From: Mesorhabditis belari
Taxonomy: Eukaryota; Nematoda; Chromadorea; Rhabditida; Rhabditidae
Direction: 5' to 3'
Length of the DNA: 64,000 nt
Assembly (NCBI GenBank): GCA_958450365.1
Contig: CAUEEP010000245.1
Coordinates: 1,323,707 to 1,387,706, forward strand
Numbering within the stretch: position 1 is the stretch's first letter; the number at the start of each line of letters is the position of its first letter. A program made the translations under genes and the position numbers. The notes under the pieces were generated by a model that worked only from the letters and a program-made list of their open reading frames with translations, ran no database searches and was not told the DNA's origin. Of the stretch, positions 34,201-46,200 are shown in pieces.

Positions 34201-37200
34201 TTTTTGAACCAATCCTCTCAATTTTCAAACTCATTTATATATAAGTAAGCTAATTTTGAGTGATTCATTGATTCATAATAGTTTTAGATTAAAATCAAAT
34301 CAGTCCATTCGTTTTTTAAAAAAGTGTCAACATTACTTATGTAATACAACATTACAAGAATCACTCATTTATTAGATATTATGATTTTGGTGAAATGAAA
34401 GAAGAATCCCGGCTTTTTAAGAGCAACAGATCAAAGGCGGGCAATTGAGAAGGGCGGTGTTCGCTTGAAGGGATCTCCTTCTCCCACTTGTTTCATCAAA
34501 AAAGAGGCAAAGGTCAAGAGAAACACCCCTATCCCGTTCACTTTTCCTTTATCTATTTCTTTTTCTTTCTCTATTTTTTCCTTTTTTCCCTCTGGGTAAT
34601 CCATCCCCTCGATTGGCTGGGTAAGCCTTTTGTTTTCTCACTCATAAGAGTCTCTCCTTTTCTCGTAGACAGGTGACCAGGGGGTAATTTATGACCATCC
34701 TCTTTCCTACAAACTATCAAATATTGCGGAAAAGTGCAAAAACATAACAGCTTATTTAGAAGTGTTTTGAATTGAAATTGGAAATGAATTGAGGTACTGG
34801 AGAGACGAAGTTATTGTTATTGTAGTTATTGTAGCTTGTTTTAACTACAGTATCACTACTTTTTAAGCTTGAAGGTCCTAGGGATAGCAGAATTTTTAAG
34901 CTTGAAGGTCCTAGGGATAGCAGATTTCGATTTAGCAGATTTCGACAAATTGGCAATAAGGCAAGAAGATGAACGTTGAGCTCTCTCAGCTTTCATTTAA
35001 GCCCTGGGAATTCACGTTTCATATTTCCATGCATTAAATGAGATGGAAAGAAAGGGGAAAAGAGAAATGAGGATATGAGTGAAGGCGACAAACCGGGAAA
35101 GAAAAGAATGGAACGGATGGGTGAAAAGAGAAAGGAAAAGAGAAACGAAAAGAGAGAGGGATCCCCATTTGCATAGTGATTGGATTGGGGGTTGGAAAGT
35201 GAAGTGAATGAGAAGAAAAGAAGTCATTGGGGGAAAGCGAACAAGATAAATCAAAAGATTAAGCAAACGTTAATCAATATGTATTTCCAGGCCTACCGAA
35301 GCACGGGCGGCGGCGAGTGGCGATGCTTTGAGGCGCACGATGGGACGGTGTATCGAAAAGGGGACATCGTCTACGTGGAGACGACCGCCGCCGAACCGTA
35401 TCTCATCGGATCGATTCAACACTTCAAAACGGTTAGTGGGAAATGAATGAAAGAATGAACAAGGGCTATGCTTACAGTACAAAATAATATTTTAAGTTGA
35501 GTACTAAGTCTTGCACCCTTCATTTCTAAATAAACAAGTTTCTAAAGTTTCAAACTACGAAATACCAACGAATTTCTTTCATTAGAAATGTTTATTGTTT
35601 ACCTTTTTGTCATTTTAAAACAATTTTTAGTATTCTATAATAATTTGCGAGAAAGAAAACTGATATTTTTAAAAATATTGAAAAATGAGCAATTCGTTAA
35701 ACAATTTATTCTGTATTTTGGTTGTAAACCTAACTTTTTGAGCACTATCTTTTTTCTTTTGACATTAAAATAGGTTTCATTGAAAGAAACGATCGAAATC
35801 GCATCATCGAATGTCGTTCTCGTTTCGTTTCGTTTTTGAATACTCAGCTTTTTGAAATTAAATCTATAATGAAATCTTCAAATCTTTTCAGAAACTTTAA
35901 AAAGTCATTTGTACTTTAAAAAGTCATTGAAAAAGTCTATCTAAATATCTATCGATTAGGCTATTTAATGAAAAAAAAACCCGTATTTCATTTGATAGCT
36001 TGAGACTTATTCAATTAGAAAATGAAAGACTGAAAGACTGAAAGGTGAAAGACTTAATACTTAACCTAATAGTACCTTTTTACTGGTGTGAGTAGTAATT
36101 AAATTGAGGTCAAGGCAAAGTTAAGCTAGAAAAAAAACTAGTCAACTTAAAGCAGTCAATTTCAGTCAATTTATCAAAAAAGCACTCAATTTCAGTCAAT
36201 TTGTCAAAAAAGCACTCAATTTCAAGTCAATTTGAGTCAAAGTCAAAGAGCAAAATATAAAATTTGACTCTAAACACTTCTTTTAAGTTGATAGCTACCA
36301 AATTTTGCTTAAACACTTTTGCACCTTTAAACCTTTAAATCTAAGCCTCAAAAATTCAAAACCCAGATTGGCTTTTAACTGGCTTTTATCTGGCTTTTAT
36401 CTGGCTTTTATCTGGCTTTTATCTGGCTTTTAACTTGGCTTTTAACTGGCTTTTAACTGGCTTTTAACTGGCTTTTAACTGGCTTTTAACTGGCTTTTAA
36501 CTGGCTTTTAACTGGCTTTTAACTGGCTTTTAACTGGCTTTTAACTGGCTTTTAACTTGGCTTTTAACTGGCTTTTAACTGGCTTTTAACTGGCTTTTAT
36601 CTGGCTTTTAACTTGGCTTTAATTTGGCAAGTCATCTATTTTGACTTTTTTGTCAATTCACCTATTGTAAAAACTTTAAAAGAACCATTTCGCCTATTGC
36701 CTGGATTAGGCAATATTAATTGGATTAATCAAGTTCTTAAATCTCATAAAAACGTATTCAACAAACTTTCGCATTTCTACCCACCGTTTCCCATTATTCC
36801 CACCATCGTCATTGTGTTTTAGTCTTATTTTTTTTTCCTTTTTCCTCCCTTTAAGACCGATAATAAGTTCCCGTTGCCTCAGGGAATGAACAAGAGAAAT
36901 TGGGGTTCTTTTTTGACCCGATTCCCGAATATATTTCTTTTCACACACAGGGAAGACTCTTAGCCGATAAATGTGTACATGAGCAAAAGCAAATAAACTT
37001 TTTCTCGTCTCCCCTTTCCTTCAATCCAAACACAAACATTCGATAGGCAAATAATATGAGAGACGCGTTTTTTTTTGGTTTCCTTTTTGATTTTGACTAA
37101 CAAAATAATGATTTGATTGAAGTTGAGAGTAGTATGGAAAGGAAACAAGAAATGTTTGAGTTCTACAAAGTCATCCTCTTCGCTCATCACAATATTTCTA

Positions 37201-40200
37201 ACTAAACTTTTATTATGGTACTGTAATGAGATTGGGAAGCAATATTGAGTCTAAGCAATTGAGTCTTTTTTTCAAAAGCAATATTGAGTCCTTAAAACAG
37301 GAATGTTCTGATAGACAATCTGGCCATAAGAAATCGCTTATCTATTCTCTAAAGTTCTCAATTTCTCGCCAATTCTCTCAAAATCCATCATCTTCTGATT
37401 AGTCATGCCGAATTTTGATGTGTGTCGATGCGCTCGAGGATATTGGCCGAGAATTGCATGTGAGCAAAGAAAAGAGAACAGAGAGATGTCCATTGTGTGC
37501 TCAAGGGTTAATGGGTTGTGGAGAAGAAAAGGGGAAAGAGGGAAGAGGGAAAGAAGGAAAGGGGGAAAGAGGGAAAGAGTGCCCCCGAAAAGGACAGCCT
37601 GATATACCCGATTGGCCGTGCGGAGTATACCCGATTGACAATGCGGACGGGAGAGACGCCAACAAGCGCCTCTTTCACTCATCCATTGCACCCCCCATTC
37701 ACTCTTCCCACTTTTTGAAAAACCCCCGACACCAATATATTTCTTCACAGATATTTCTGGGGAAATGAATGAAAAGTGATAAGAAAAGGAGACAGTCCAT
37801 TTAAAGGGAAATCAATGGGGAAACGAGTTTCCCGGGAGGGATCGGCAATTCTAAAGGAGTATGAGTAAGCCTTAGATGAGCAATAAAACCAGTCAAAATC
37901 TGAACAAAGCTCAAATACGTAGCTAAATAGCTAAGTAATTCACCACAATTCAAGGTGATACGATAGACTTTTTGAATCCCAGCTAAAGGGTTTAAACTCT
38001 GGTTTATTGTTCATCGTTTACAAAATACCCCTTGCTATCTAGTGCTTTCAAAAGCCAAGACCAAGGCTAGAACAAGACTAGAGCCAGACCCAGGCCAGGG
38101 CCAGATCTAGGTCAGCTCTGGGCAAGTAAGCTTAGAGACCTGGATCCGACGACCAAGCTCTAATCTTGCCTTACCTGGATTGGCTTGGCTTGGCCCTAAC
38201 CCGGTTGAAACATCGCTGTTAATATCTGAAGCTATACAAGACGTAGAACTTCTTTACCTACACCTTGGTACAAAAAGGAACCTTCCTCAGATCTCACAAT
38301 CAGCTTTTTACCAACCTTTGACTTTGTTTACAAATCAAGTGCATTAGCAAGGTGCTGTTCCCATTTCCGACACATTTCCGACACCAAGGTATACCCCAGT
38401 CAGTCGATTCTCCCACATTGATCACATTTTCACATTCAATGACCAACAATAACTAATAGTAGATCGATGAGCCATCGGATAGGGCTAGCTGGTCTTTTTT
38501 TCCCTTCTTTTTCTTTGGCTTTCCCAGTCGTTAGACCCTTTTTGGAAGAAAAAAAAGGGGAAAAGCAATAGAGTGTGCGTTCGTTTCCCGTGTGAAGGGG
38601 AGGGGACATTGAGCAGAAAAAGAACTCCTCACAGCCTCGATTTCCTCCTTTTTTTCCTTTTTCCCCTTTGCCCCCCAAATGCGGGAGAATGGAATGTCGC
38701 TATGGGTGGGGGGACATTGAAAATCATTCTTGGAGTTGGAAATTAAGAATGAGACTTTAGAAAGTTGCGTAACTTGTCAGTAGTCAGTTATTAGGATTGA
38801 GCTGTTAGATTGAGTTGATCCTGGACCTGCAGGGATTTTGCCTTAAAGTCAATCTCATAATCAACAACCATTAGCATCAATGGGTAAAGGAGTGAAAAGG
38901 GTCACCAGATGGTCTCTTTTTCCTCAAAATGATGAGAATGAATGGAAGAAATTGGATAGGGGATTGAGAAGAAATGGCTACTTATCTAAACAATCGATGT
39001 TGAAGATTTTGGAAATGATATAGACTTGGTCACCAAGCATTTAATGTCTAGTACGATAATCCAGTGTTAGTTTTAGAGTTTTACTTGTGTCAAGAATACT
39101 CTAGAACTTAACAAGTCTAGTAATAGTCCTATGATCAAGCTACACTACTGGACAATGAAATATCATATTTGAAAAACGATCGTCACTTTCGCGCGTCTGT
39201 AACTCCCTTGTCTTTACCGTATTTCTAAATATTAATATTACCTATTTAATATTAATATTAGAGTTTAAACTATTAGTGTTATACATTCTCTGAAAGCTCT
39301 TTTCAAGGGCTACACGATGGTAATATTAATATTTAGAAATACGGTAAAGACAAGGGAGTTACAGACGCGCAAAAGTGGCGATCGTTTTTCAAATATGATA
39401 TTTCATTGTCCAGTACTGTATATAGGTCAAGTACCATAGTACCTAGCTCTAGCACAGTAGTCTATTGAATTTAATTTGTATTTGGATTTAGCTTGTAGAT
39501 TTGTTTTGTAAGGGCATTTATTAAACCAGCTTAAGCCATTGGCTTTATTGAAGCTTTCTAGTTAGTCAAATTTTTGAACTACAGGTTTTGGACAAAGGGT
39601 CAAAGGGTGGAGCCTGGTCAAAGCAGGATTTGTCTAGCTTTCATATGAAGATATAATTCTAAAGATATTATTATATTATTATATATAATTCTGAAGATAT
39701 TTGATAATCAGATTTCACACCTCTAAACAAGCAGTTTTCTGAAAAGAGGGAGTGGGTGCGCACTCCGCTCGGTCTATCAAGTATGCGGTGACCCATTGTG
39801 CGGTTTCTGTCGATCGTTTTTTTTGGGAAAGGGGAAAAGAGGAATGGATGGGTGAGGGATCCACTAGAGAAGAGAAAAGAATCATCCCTGACCATTCCTC
39901 TTTTTTGCCGTCTTATGGAACAACTCGTCTCCAAGAGATCCAACAGAAAGAGAGGGACTAATCGCTTATTCAACCGCGTCAATCCCCTTTTCGGTGACTC
40001 TACACACCCAGAAATACCCCAAGGGATGATTTTGAGATTAATGAAAATAGAAGGGTGAACAAGATTGCAAGATTTAAAAAGAACCAGAGAAAAACTAGAG
40101 AAAAACTAGAGAAAAAAACTGGATGGCTAGGTCTTTGTTCAAGTGCTTAGAAACAGAGCAGTGAAAGTTTATAAGTAATGCAATGCAAAACAATGCAATC

Positions 40201-43200
40201 TACTCACTTTAATTCAATCTCCCATTGTAGTTTAACGTTGTAGTAGTTTAACGTTAAGACCAGTGCTGCTATTAGACCAAAATTTCCAGGCCAAGTCAGG
40301 CTAAGCCAAAGCCAGCTGGGATACTGTAGAGAGACTGATAGATAGTCAGATTTCTTTAGTTTCATCAGATTCTACTTTTCTCGTAATATTTCCCAATCAC
40401 TAATACTTTCTATTTTCTAGTCTATCCCTCTTTCAAGTTTTTTTCTCGAAACAATGAGCGCTCATGATTCCGCATGGTTATTCGGGTTTACTCCGCACGG
40501 CAATCGGGTATATGAAGGAAAGGATTTCGAGGGGGAAATGGGAAAGGAAGAGAGGGGAAGAGAAGGGAAGAGAAAGGAAGAGAAGGGAAGAGAAGGGAAG
40601 AGAAGAGACAGAGTGTGGCGCCGTCTTGTTTATGGCCTATCAAGTTGCGTGTTGCTCTTTCTTTCCCCCTTTCTTTCTCATGTTCTCTCCTTTTTTCAGT
40701 GTCTCTTTCACCCTCGAATCGCCACTCTTTTCCCCCCTTCTATCCTCTTTTCAATGTTTGTCAACGGAAATCGAAAAAGGGGGACTGTCGACTAAATGGT
40801 CTACGCTGACTAGGATAACATTTGCGTATAGTTAGACTAGGTAGAGAACAGTATTATTACAGTACAAATTCAGTATTGCATATGCAGTAACAGCAGTAAT
40901 TCATACACTCGTTCCGTTGAAACGAAAACTATCCACTCTTGATGTTTAAACAATTCTAAAGAGTTTATACCGATAAATCGCCTAAAGTTGCTGTACTTTT
41001 TAGGAGCAGTTACGGTGTAGTGATTAGCGTCGCCATTCATAAGTGTTGATCAGTTCATAAGCCTTGCAGTTCATAAGCCTTCATTCGACTCCGGCTTCGG
41101 ATTTCCAAGCTAGAGTGCTGAAATCTGCTACAGATAAGCATCATAGCTATTCAGCCATAGTTTATGCACTCTATAATGATGACGATAGCTTCTCTTGAAA
41201 TGTTCCTTTATGTGAGCCTAATCATAGCATCAAACCCGATCGATTCTTTTTCTAAAGTCTCCCCTTCATACACCCCAAGAAATGGTGGGTAATTAGCGTA
41301 GAGAAGAGATGAACTGAAGACTCTCTCAAGACTCAAGAGATCCCCTTGTCACCCACTATTTCTTTCTTTCTTTTTCAAGAGATCCTTTCTCTTTTTCCAA
41401 TCGGCAGATCATAAAGGATTATCCGTTGATGCTCTCCAAAAGCGGCTTACCACTTTTTTTCCAACCGATATGAATCTATCGAAATGAAAATACACACATT
41501 AGAGTTAAAGTAGCGATCTTAAAAACGAATAAGCTAATTGTTAGCTATATTTTGAGATAAATTATTGAAGATTTTAGAACTAGACAATTGCAACATTGTC
41601 TAACAATTGCTTGCTAGCTGTCTTTTTAAGTACAATACAAACAGAAGTAGCGAATCCCGACCTAGCTTATATTATTCCCAGTCAAACTTTTCCAGTTTTC
41701 CTTGTATAAATTGTTGGGTATAATACCAAGTACAGTAGAAAAGCAAAACAGCAAAGCAAAGAAAAGAAATACAGTAGAAAAGCAAAACTCTATATGAATC
41801 TCGAAAATTTCAGACGAAACGCGACCAGCTGAGCGTAAAGTTGCACCGATTTTATCGCGCCGATGATGTGCCTGAGGTGAGTGAAGGAGGGTTTCGTTTT
41901 CGATTTCGATAGCTATTCAGCTATAGCTTTTCTTGAGGGGTCAATAAATTTGAGAAATTTATTGAATTTCCCTTTTTTCACAATCTTTTGAACACAATTG
42001 TGCGAGATGAGTCAGTGCTTTTGTGATTCGGCAGATTGATTGTTTTGATTTGAGCATTTGGAAAGAACGATTTGAACCACGTTCTCTTGCAAGTTTGAAA
42101 CAAATATTGTAGAGTTGCATATAAAATTTTTTAATAGGACTTATAGCTAGATAGGAAAGGATCAAGTTTAGGAAGTATTTCGTATTTTTTCAGGATTCTC
42201 TCTCGTTGATTCTTCAAGAACGGGGCGAGCTCGAATTAGAACAAGAGCAACAGGATCAATTGGAACAAGTAAATTTCTTTAATTGATTTGATTTAGCTTA
42301 CTATCTTTAGCTTCTTTAGCTTCTTTAGCTTCTTCAGCTTATTTAGCTTCTTTAGCTTATTTAGCATCTTTAGCTTCTTTAGCTTATTTAGCTTCTTTAG
42401 CTTATTTAGCATCTTTAGCTTCTTTAGCTTCTTTAGCTTATTTAGCTTATTTAGCTTACTATCTATTTCTTACTAGAAAAAGATACTACGTCAAGGTGAA
42501 ACTTTGATATGAAAGCTATGAAAGCTATGAAAGCTATGAAACTATGAAACTATAAAAGCTATCAAAGCTATCAAAGCTATCAAAGCTATCAAAGCTGATA
42601 CTTTATAGAATCAGCCATACTGTTTCCAAGCTTGGTTTTAATTTTTAAAAAGGATAACTCTTATATCAAAAGGGCATAGTTTCTTTCCTTGATTTAAATA
42701 ATTTTTTGAAATGAATGCAAAATCATTTCCAGGCTCATCAACGAGAAGTTTTCTCGTCAGAGAACGCGCAAACCTACTCGATCGCTGCTCTCAGGTTTAT
42801 CAATTTTCGAAATATTTTAAATTACATCTTTTCATCTTTTTCAAATCTTTTCCTCTTAATTTTAGCTTTGATTTTCTTAAACAAGTTCTTTTTTTCTTTG
42901 AATTTTATTTGAACATTCGAATCGAATCATTTAACAAAATCATTTTGACAATTCAACTGATCAAAAGCCTGCCAATTTCTGAAAGATAATTGATCAACTC
43001 GAACTTTTTAGACAGATGCTTATAGGGCTTTGAAATCTCATCTGCCTTTCACTACCTCTTTTACTTTTCTGAACAACTTTATTAATCTCATCAACACTGC
43101 CAAATCCTTGTTCCATGACTTTCCAACAGGGTAATTTCATCACTGTCAGCTTTAGAAATATCTGACGAATCTCTTTTCTACAAAGTACAAGCTAGATCAA

Positions 43201-46200
43201 TGAGTTCAACAGCTAACTCTAGATTTCGTGATGTTTTGAAAAAGAGAAACGGAGAGAATTGACACTATTGCAATATCTTTGAAAAGGGGAGACGCGGCGA
43301 GAAAATGAAATCAGATAGGGAAGAGGTGGAAATGAAAAGAGAACGAGGAAAAGAGAAAGATGAAAAGAGAAAGATGAAAAGAAGAGAGCAAAACGATTCT
43401 CTTGTATACTTTGCACGTGGGTTGGCTGTGGGCCAGAAAGGGGGAAAGGGAATTGAACGAGTGATGGGGGAGTTGTTGAGAGGGTCAGAGATGGAAAGGG
43501 AAAGGTTGACCACTGAGAGAGAGGAACATGCCACATCTACACTCACTCTCTTTCCTTATTCTTGTTTTCTGGTTGCCAATGGCTATTCGTGTACTAAGCC
43601 GACTCCAATTAGCTGCCCACTCTGTAATTGTTTCGACTCCCTTTCTCGAATGATCTCAGCAGAATTTTTCTGCCACCCTATAAAGCTATTTTCATTCTAG
43701 TTTGTTCTTAATGACTTGTTTTTTGTTATCTTAGTATTATATTATTATATTATTATACTATTATATTATTATATTATTATACTATTATATTATTATATTA
43801 TTATATTATGATATTATTATATTACTAGTACTAGTGCACTTTCTAAACTTTATATTAATATCGTCATCTCAGTCTTATCTAAAGCTAAATTCACATAATA
43901 ATCTAGAGAAATTAGAAGTATTTGAGAAGCTTTGAAGTTAGAAGTATTTGAGAAGCTTTGGAATTAGAAGTATTTGATAAGCTTTATTTGTACATCTCTA
44001 TCAGATCTATTTAAGTGTTTACTAAGACGCTTTTTTGAACTTCCTAAACTAAAGTTTTTGAAAACAATCATAAACTTACCAAATATTATTCCTTTATACC
44101 TATCACTTTCTAATTTTGGACTGATCTCTATTTAGCATTTAAACTTTTTATTAATAAACCTCTCAAAAACAGTATTTTATTGAGTAGTTTACCTTATCTT
44201 TATCAATTTGAATAAATCGAAAATATTAGCTAAACTTTACCTTCCCATATCTAGCTTTGCCATTCCATACCTAGCTTTGCCATTCCATATTATTTCAAAT
44301 AATTGCAGCACTGTGATCTTGTACTTTTCTTAGTTTCTTTTGTTGTTATCACCGTTTCACAGTTTGCTGTTTATGAAATCCCTATATGTTTAGTAATTGA
44401 TTTATATAGCAAAGGCAAAAAATCGTAATATTCAGTGTAAACGGCGGGGTGAATCGGCAGTGTCCCTTTCACCCCAATGTCCTCTCCCTAGTGGTTGTCG
44501 ATCAATGGAAGGCCGTCGTCCATCCATCCCCCTTCTTTCCCTTTTTTCCCCTTTTCCCCATTCTCCCCGCCATCCCTCACACAAACTGCAATCCCCATTT
44601 TCCCCCATTCACTTGTTTTTGTTTCAAATTTTGAGTTTTTGAAAAAAGCCAAGACATTCCAAACAACTTGATCCTACGTTCTTTTCTTGTTCTTACTTTT
44701 ATAACTCGGCATTTGGTTATCTGTTCGTGTAGCTCATTGGTCAAGCTTTTAATCGATAAGCCAGAGGTTGCTGGTCCAAATTTTCCAGACCACATTTCGA
44801 CCACAGACTTCTCCAGCTCAGAAGCGCAAAAAGACTTGCCAAGTTCAACTTTGTTCGTGAATTTAGCACAGCAATAGCACTTTTAACTATTTAGAAAAAT
44901 TTCCCAAACGCAAACAATTACACAAGCTCATTTACACTCATTAGTGGGCAAAACTAGCCACACAATTCAGAATTTTCTTGTAATCTTTAGGACTGGTCTT
45001 AGAAAGGGAAATTTTTGAAACTAAACGAAGCCTTCCTTGAAATGTAGTCATTTTCGCGCATTTCGATGTCTATTTTCGAGTCCGTTGCTAAGATATCGAA
45101 AAAAGGGAATAAAAATGGCATTACTTTTTAAATGACCATTCTCTTTTTTTTTCTTTTTTTTCTACAAAACAAACATTTGCTGAATTTTGATCAACAATTT
45201 CTTTTGCCACCAAACATTTCTTGATTTTTAATCGATAAGCTAGAGGTTGCTGGTCCAAATTTGCCAGACCATATTTCGTATCCCCAGCTCAGAAGCGCAA
45301 AAAGACTTTTTGCCAGTCAATCAACCTTTTCGCCTTTTTTTTCTATTGACTTGAGATTTCATAATCAAATCTTTAAGCACAATTTTTGATGGTTCGTTGA
45401 ATAATAATTTAATCCAAAAGTTTTACATTTAACATTTCAGAGGCAAGTGCAAAGTGTCATTTGTGAGGGATCTCCGATCATTGGGCGATACCGATTTGAC
45501 ACAAGAATCCGTCTTTGCTTGTTGTTTATCCTATAATCAAGTGAGTTGATAAAATAAATGAAATTAATTAGTAACTGAATTGAATTAGATACTGTAGCAG
45601 AATATACCTTGAATGGCTACTTTAAGTAAACTCCTTGATTAACTATTGAGACTGGACCAAGGCCAGGAAATGCTATTGGCTTTGCTATTGGCTTTGCTTT
45701 GGCTTTGCTTTGGCTTTTCTTTGGCTTTGCTTTGGCCTGCTTTAGCTTTGCTTTGGCCTGCTTTGGCCTGCTTTGGCTTTGCTTTGGCCTGCTTTGGCTT
45801 TGCTTTGGCCTGCTTTGGCTTTGCTTTGGCCTGCTTTGGCCTGCTTTGGCCTGCTTTGGCCTGCTTCGGCCTGCTTCGGCTTTATCTTTTACGTCCAGCT
45901 CTTCAAAGAACTGTCTCGTGTAGTTTTGGCAACTGACAAAAAAGAGCTATCAACTTGTGTTCAATTTTCTTTATCATTATGATTTCAGGAATCAAGAAGA
46001 CTGGCACCTGTGCAAGGCGAGATCCGAGTCGGTGCAGCCTATCAGGTTTTTGAAAAATAAATCTCTAAACTAAAAACGAGATAAAAACTTGAGCTAAAAA
46101 GTTTAATATGCAGTGTTTTATCTTAAATTTCTCCGCTTTTCTCTTCTTTATCCCGATTCAAAATAAGCTCAATGTTTTTGTTTGACCAGATGCTCCGAAA

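Larger units (their letters stand above)
35432..41813. other. egl-27 intron 3 (6.4 kb)
   Basis: The largest intron. No gene seen. It holds an 11-bp minisatellite, a Tc1/mariner-like MITE at 39141, homopurine tracts at 37517-37578 and 40530-40612, a tRNA-like remnant near 41010, and an inverted pair of a shared 50-bp motif at 37600 and 40460. Its size makes it a plausible home for enhancers, but nothing proves that. Confidence 0.6.
42795..45440. other. egl-27 intron 6 (2.6 kb)
   Basis: No gene seen. A homopurine block lies at 43310-43390, an (attat)-type AT array at 43734-43828, a three-fold gaagtatttgagaagcttt repeat at 43914-43985, and a tRNA-like sequence at 44722 with a partial second copy near 45228. 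Confidence 0.6.

Noticed and set aside
41761..41813. cagtagaaaagcaaaa duplicate before an egl-27 exon, considered as a splicing-related element
   Set aside because: A simple short tandem of A-rich sequence; the acceptor itself is an ordinary TTTCAG.
45646..45982. Leu/Ala/Cys/Phe-rich hydrophobic open frames
   Set aside because: They arise from the gctttggcct tandem repeat within an egl-27 intron; all frames are open.
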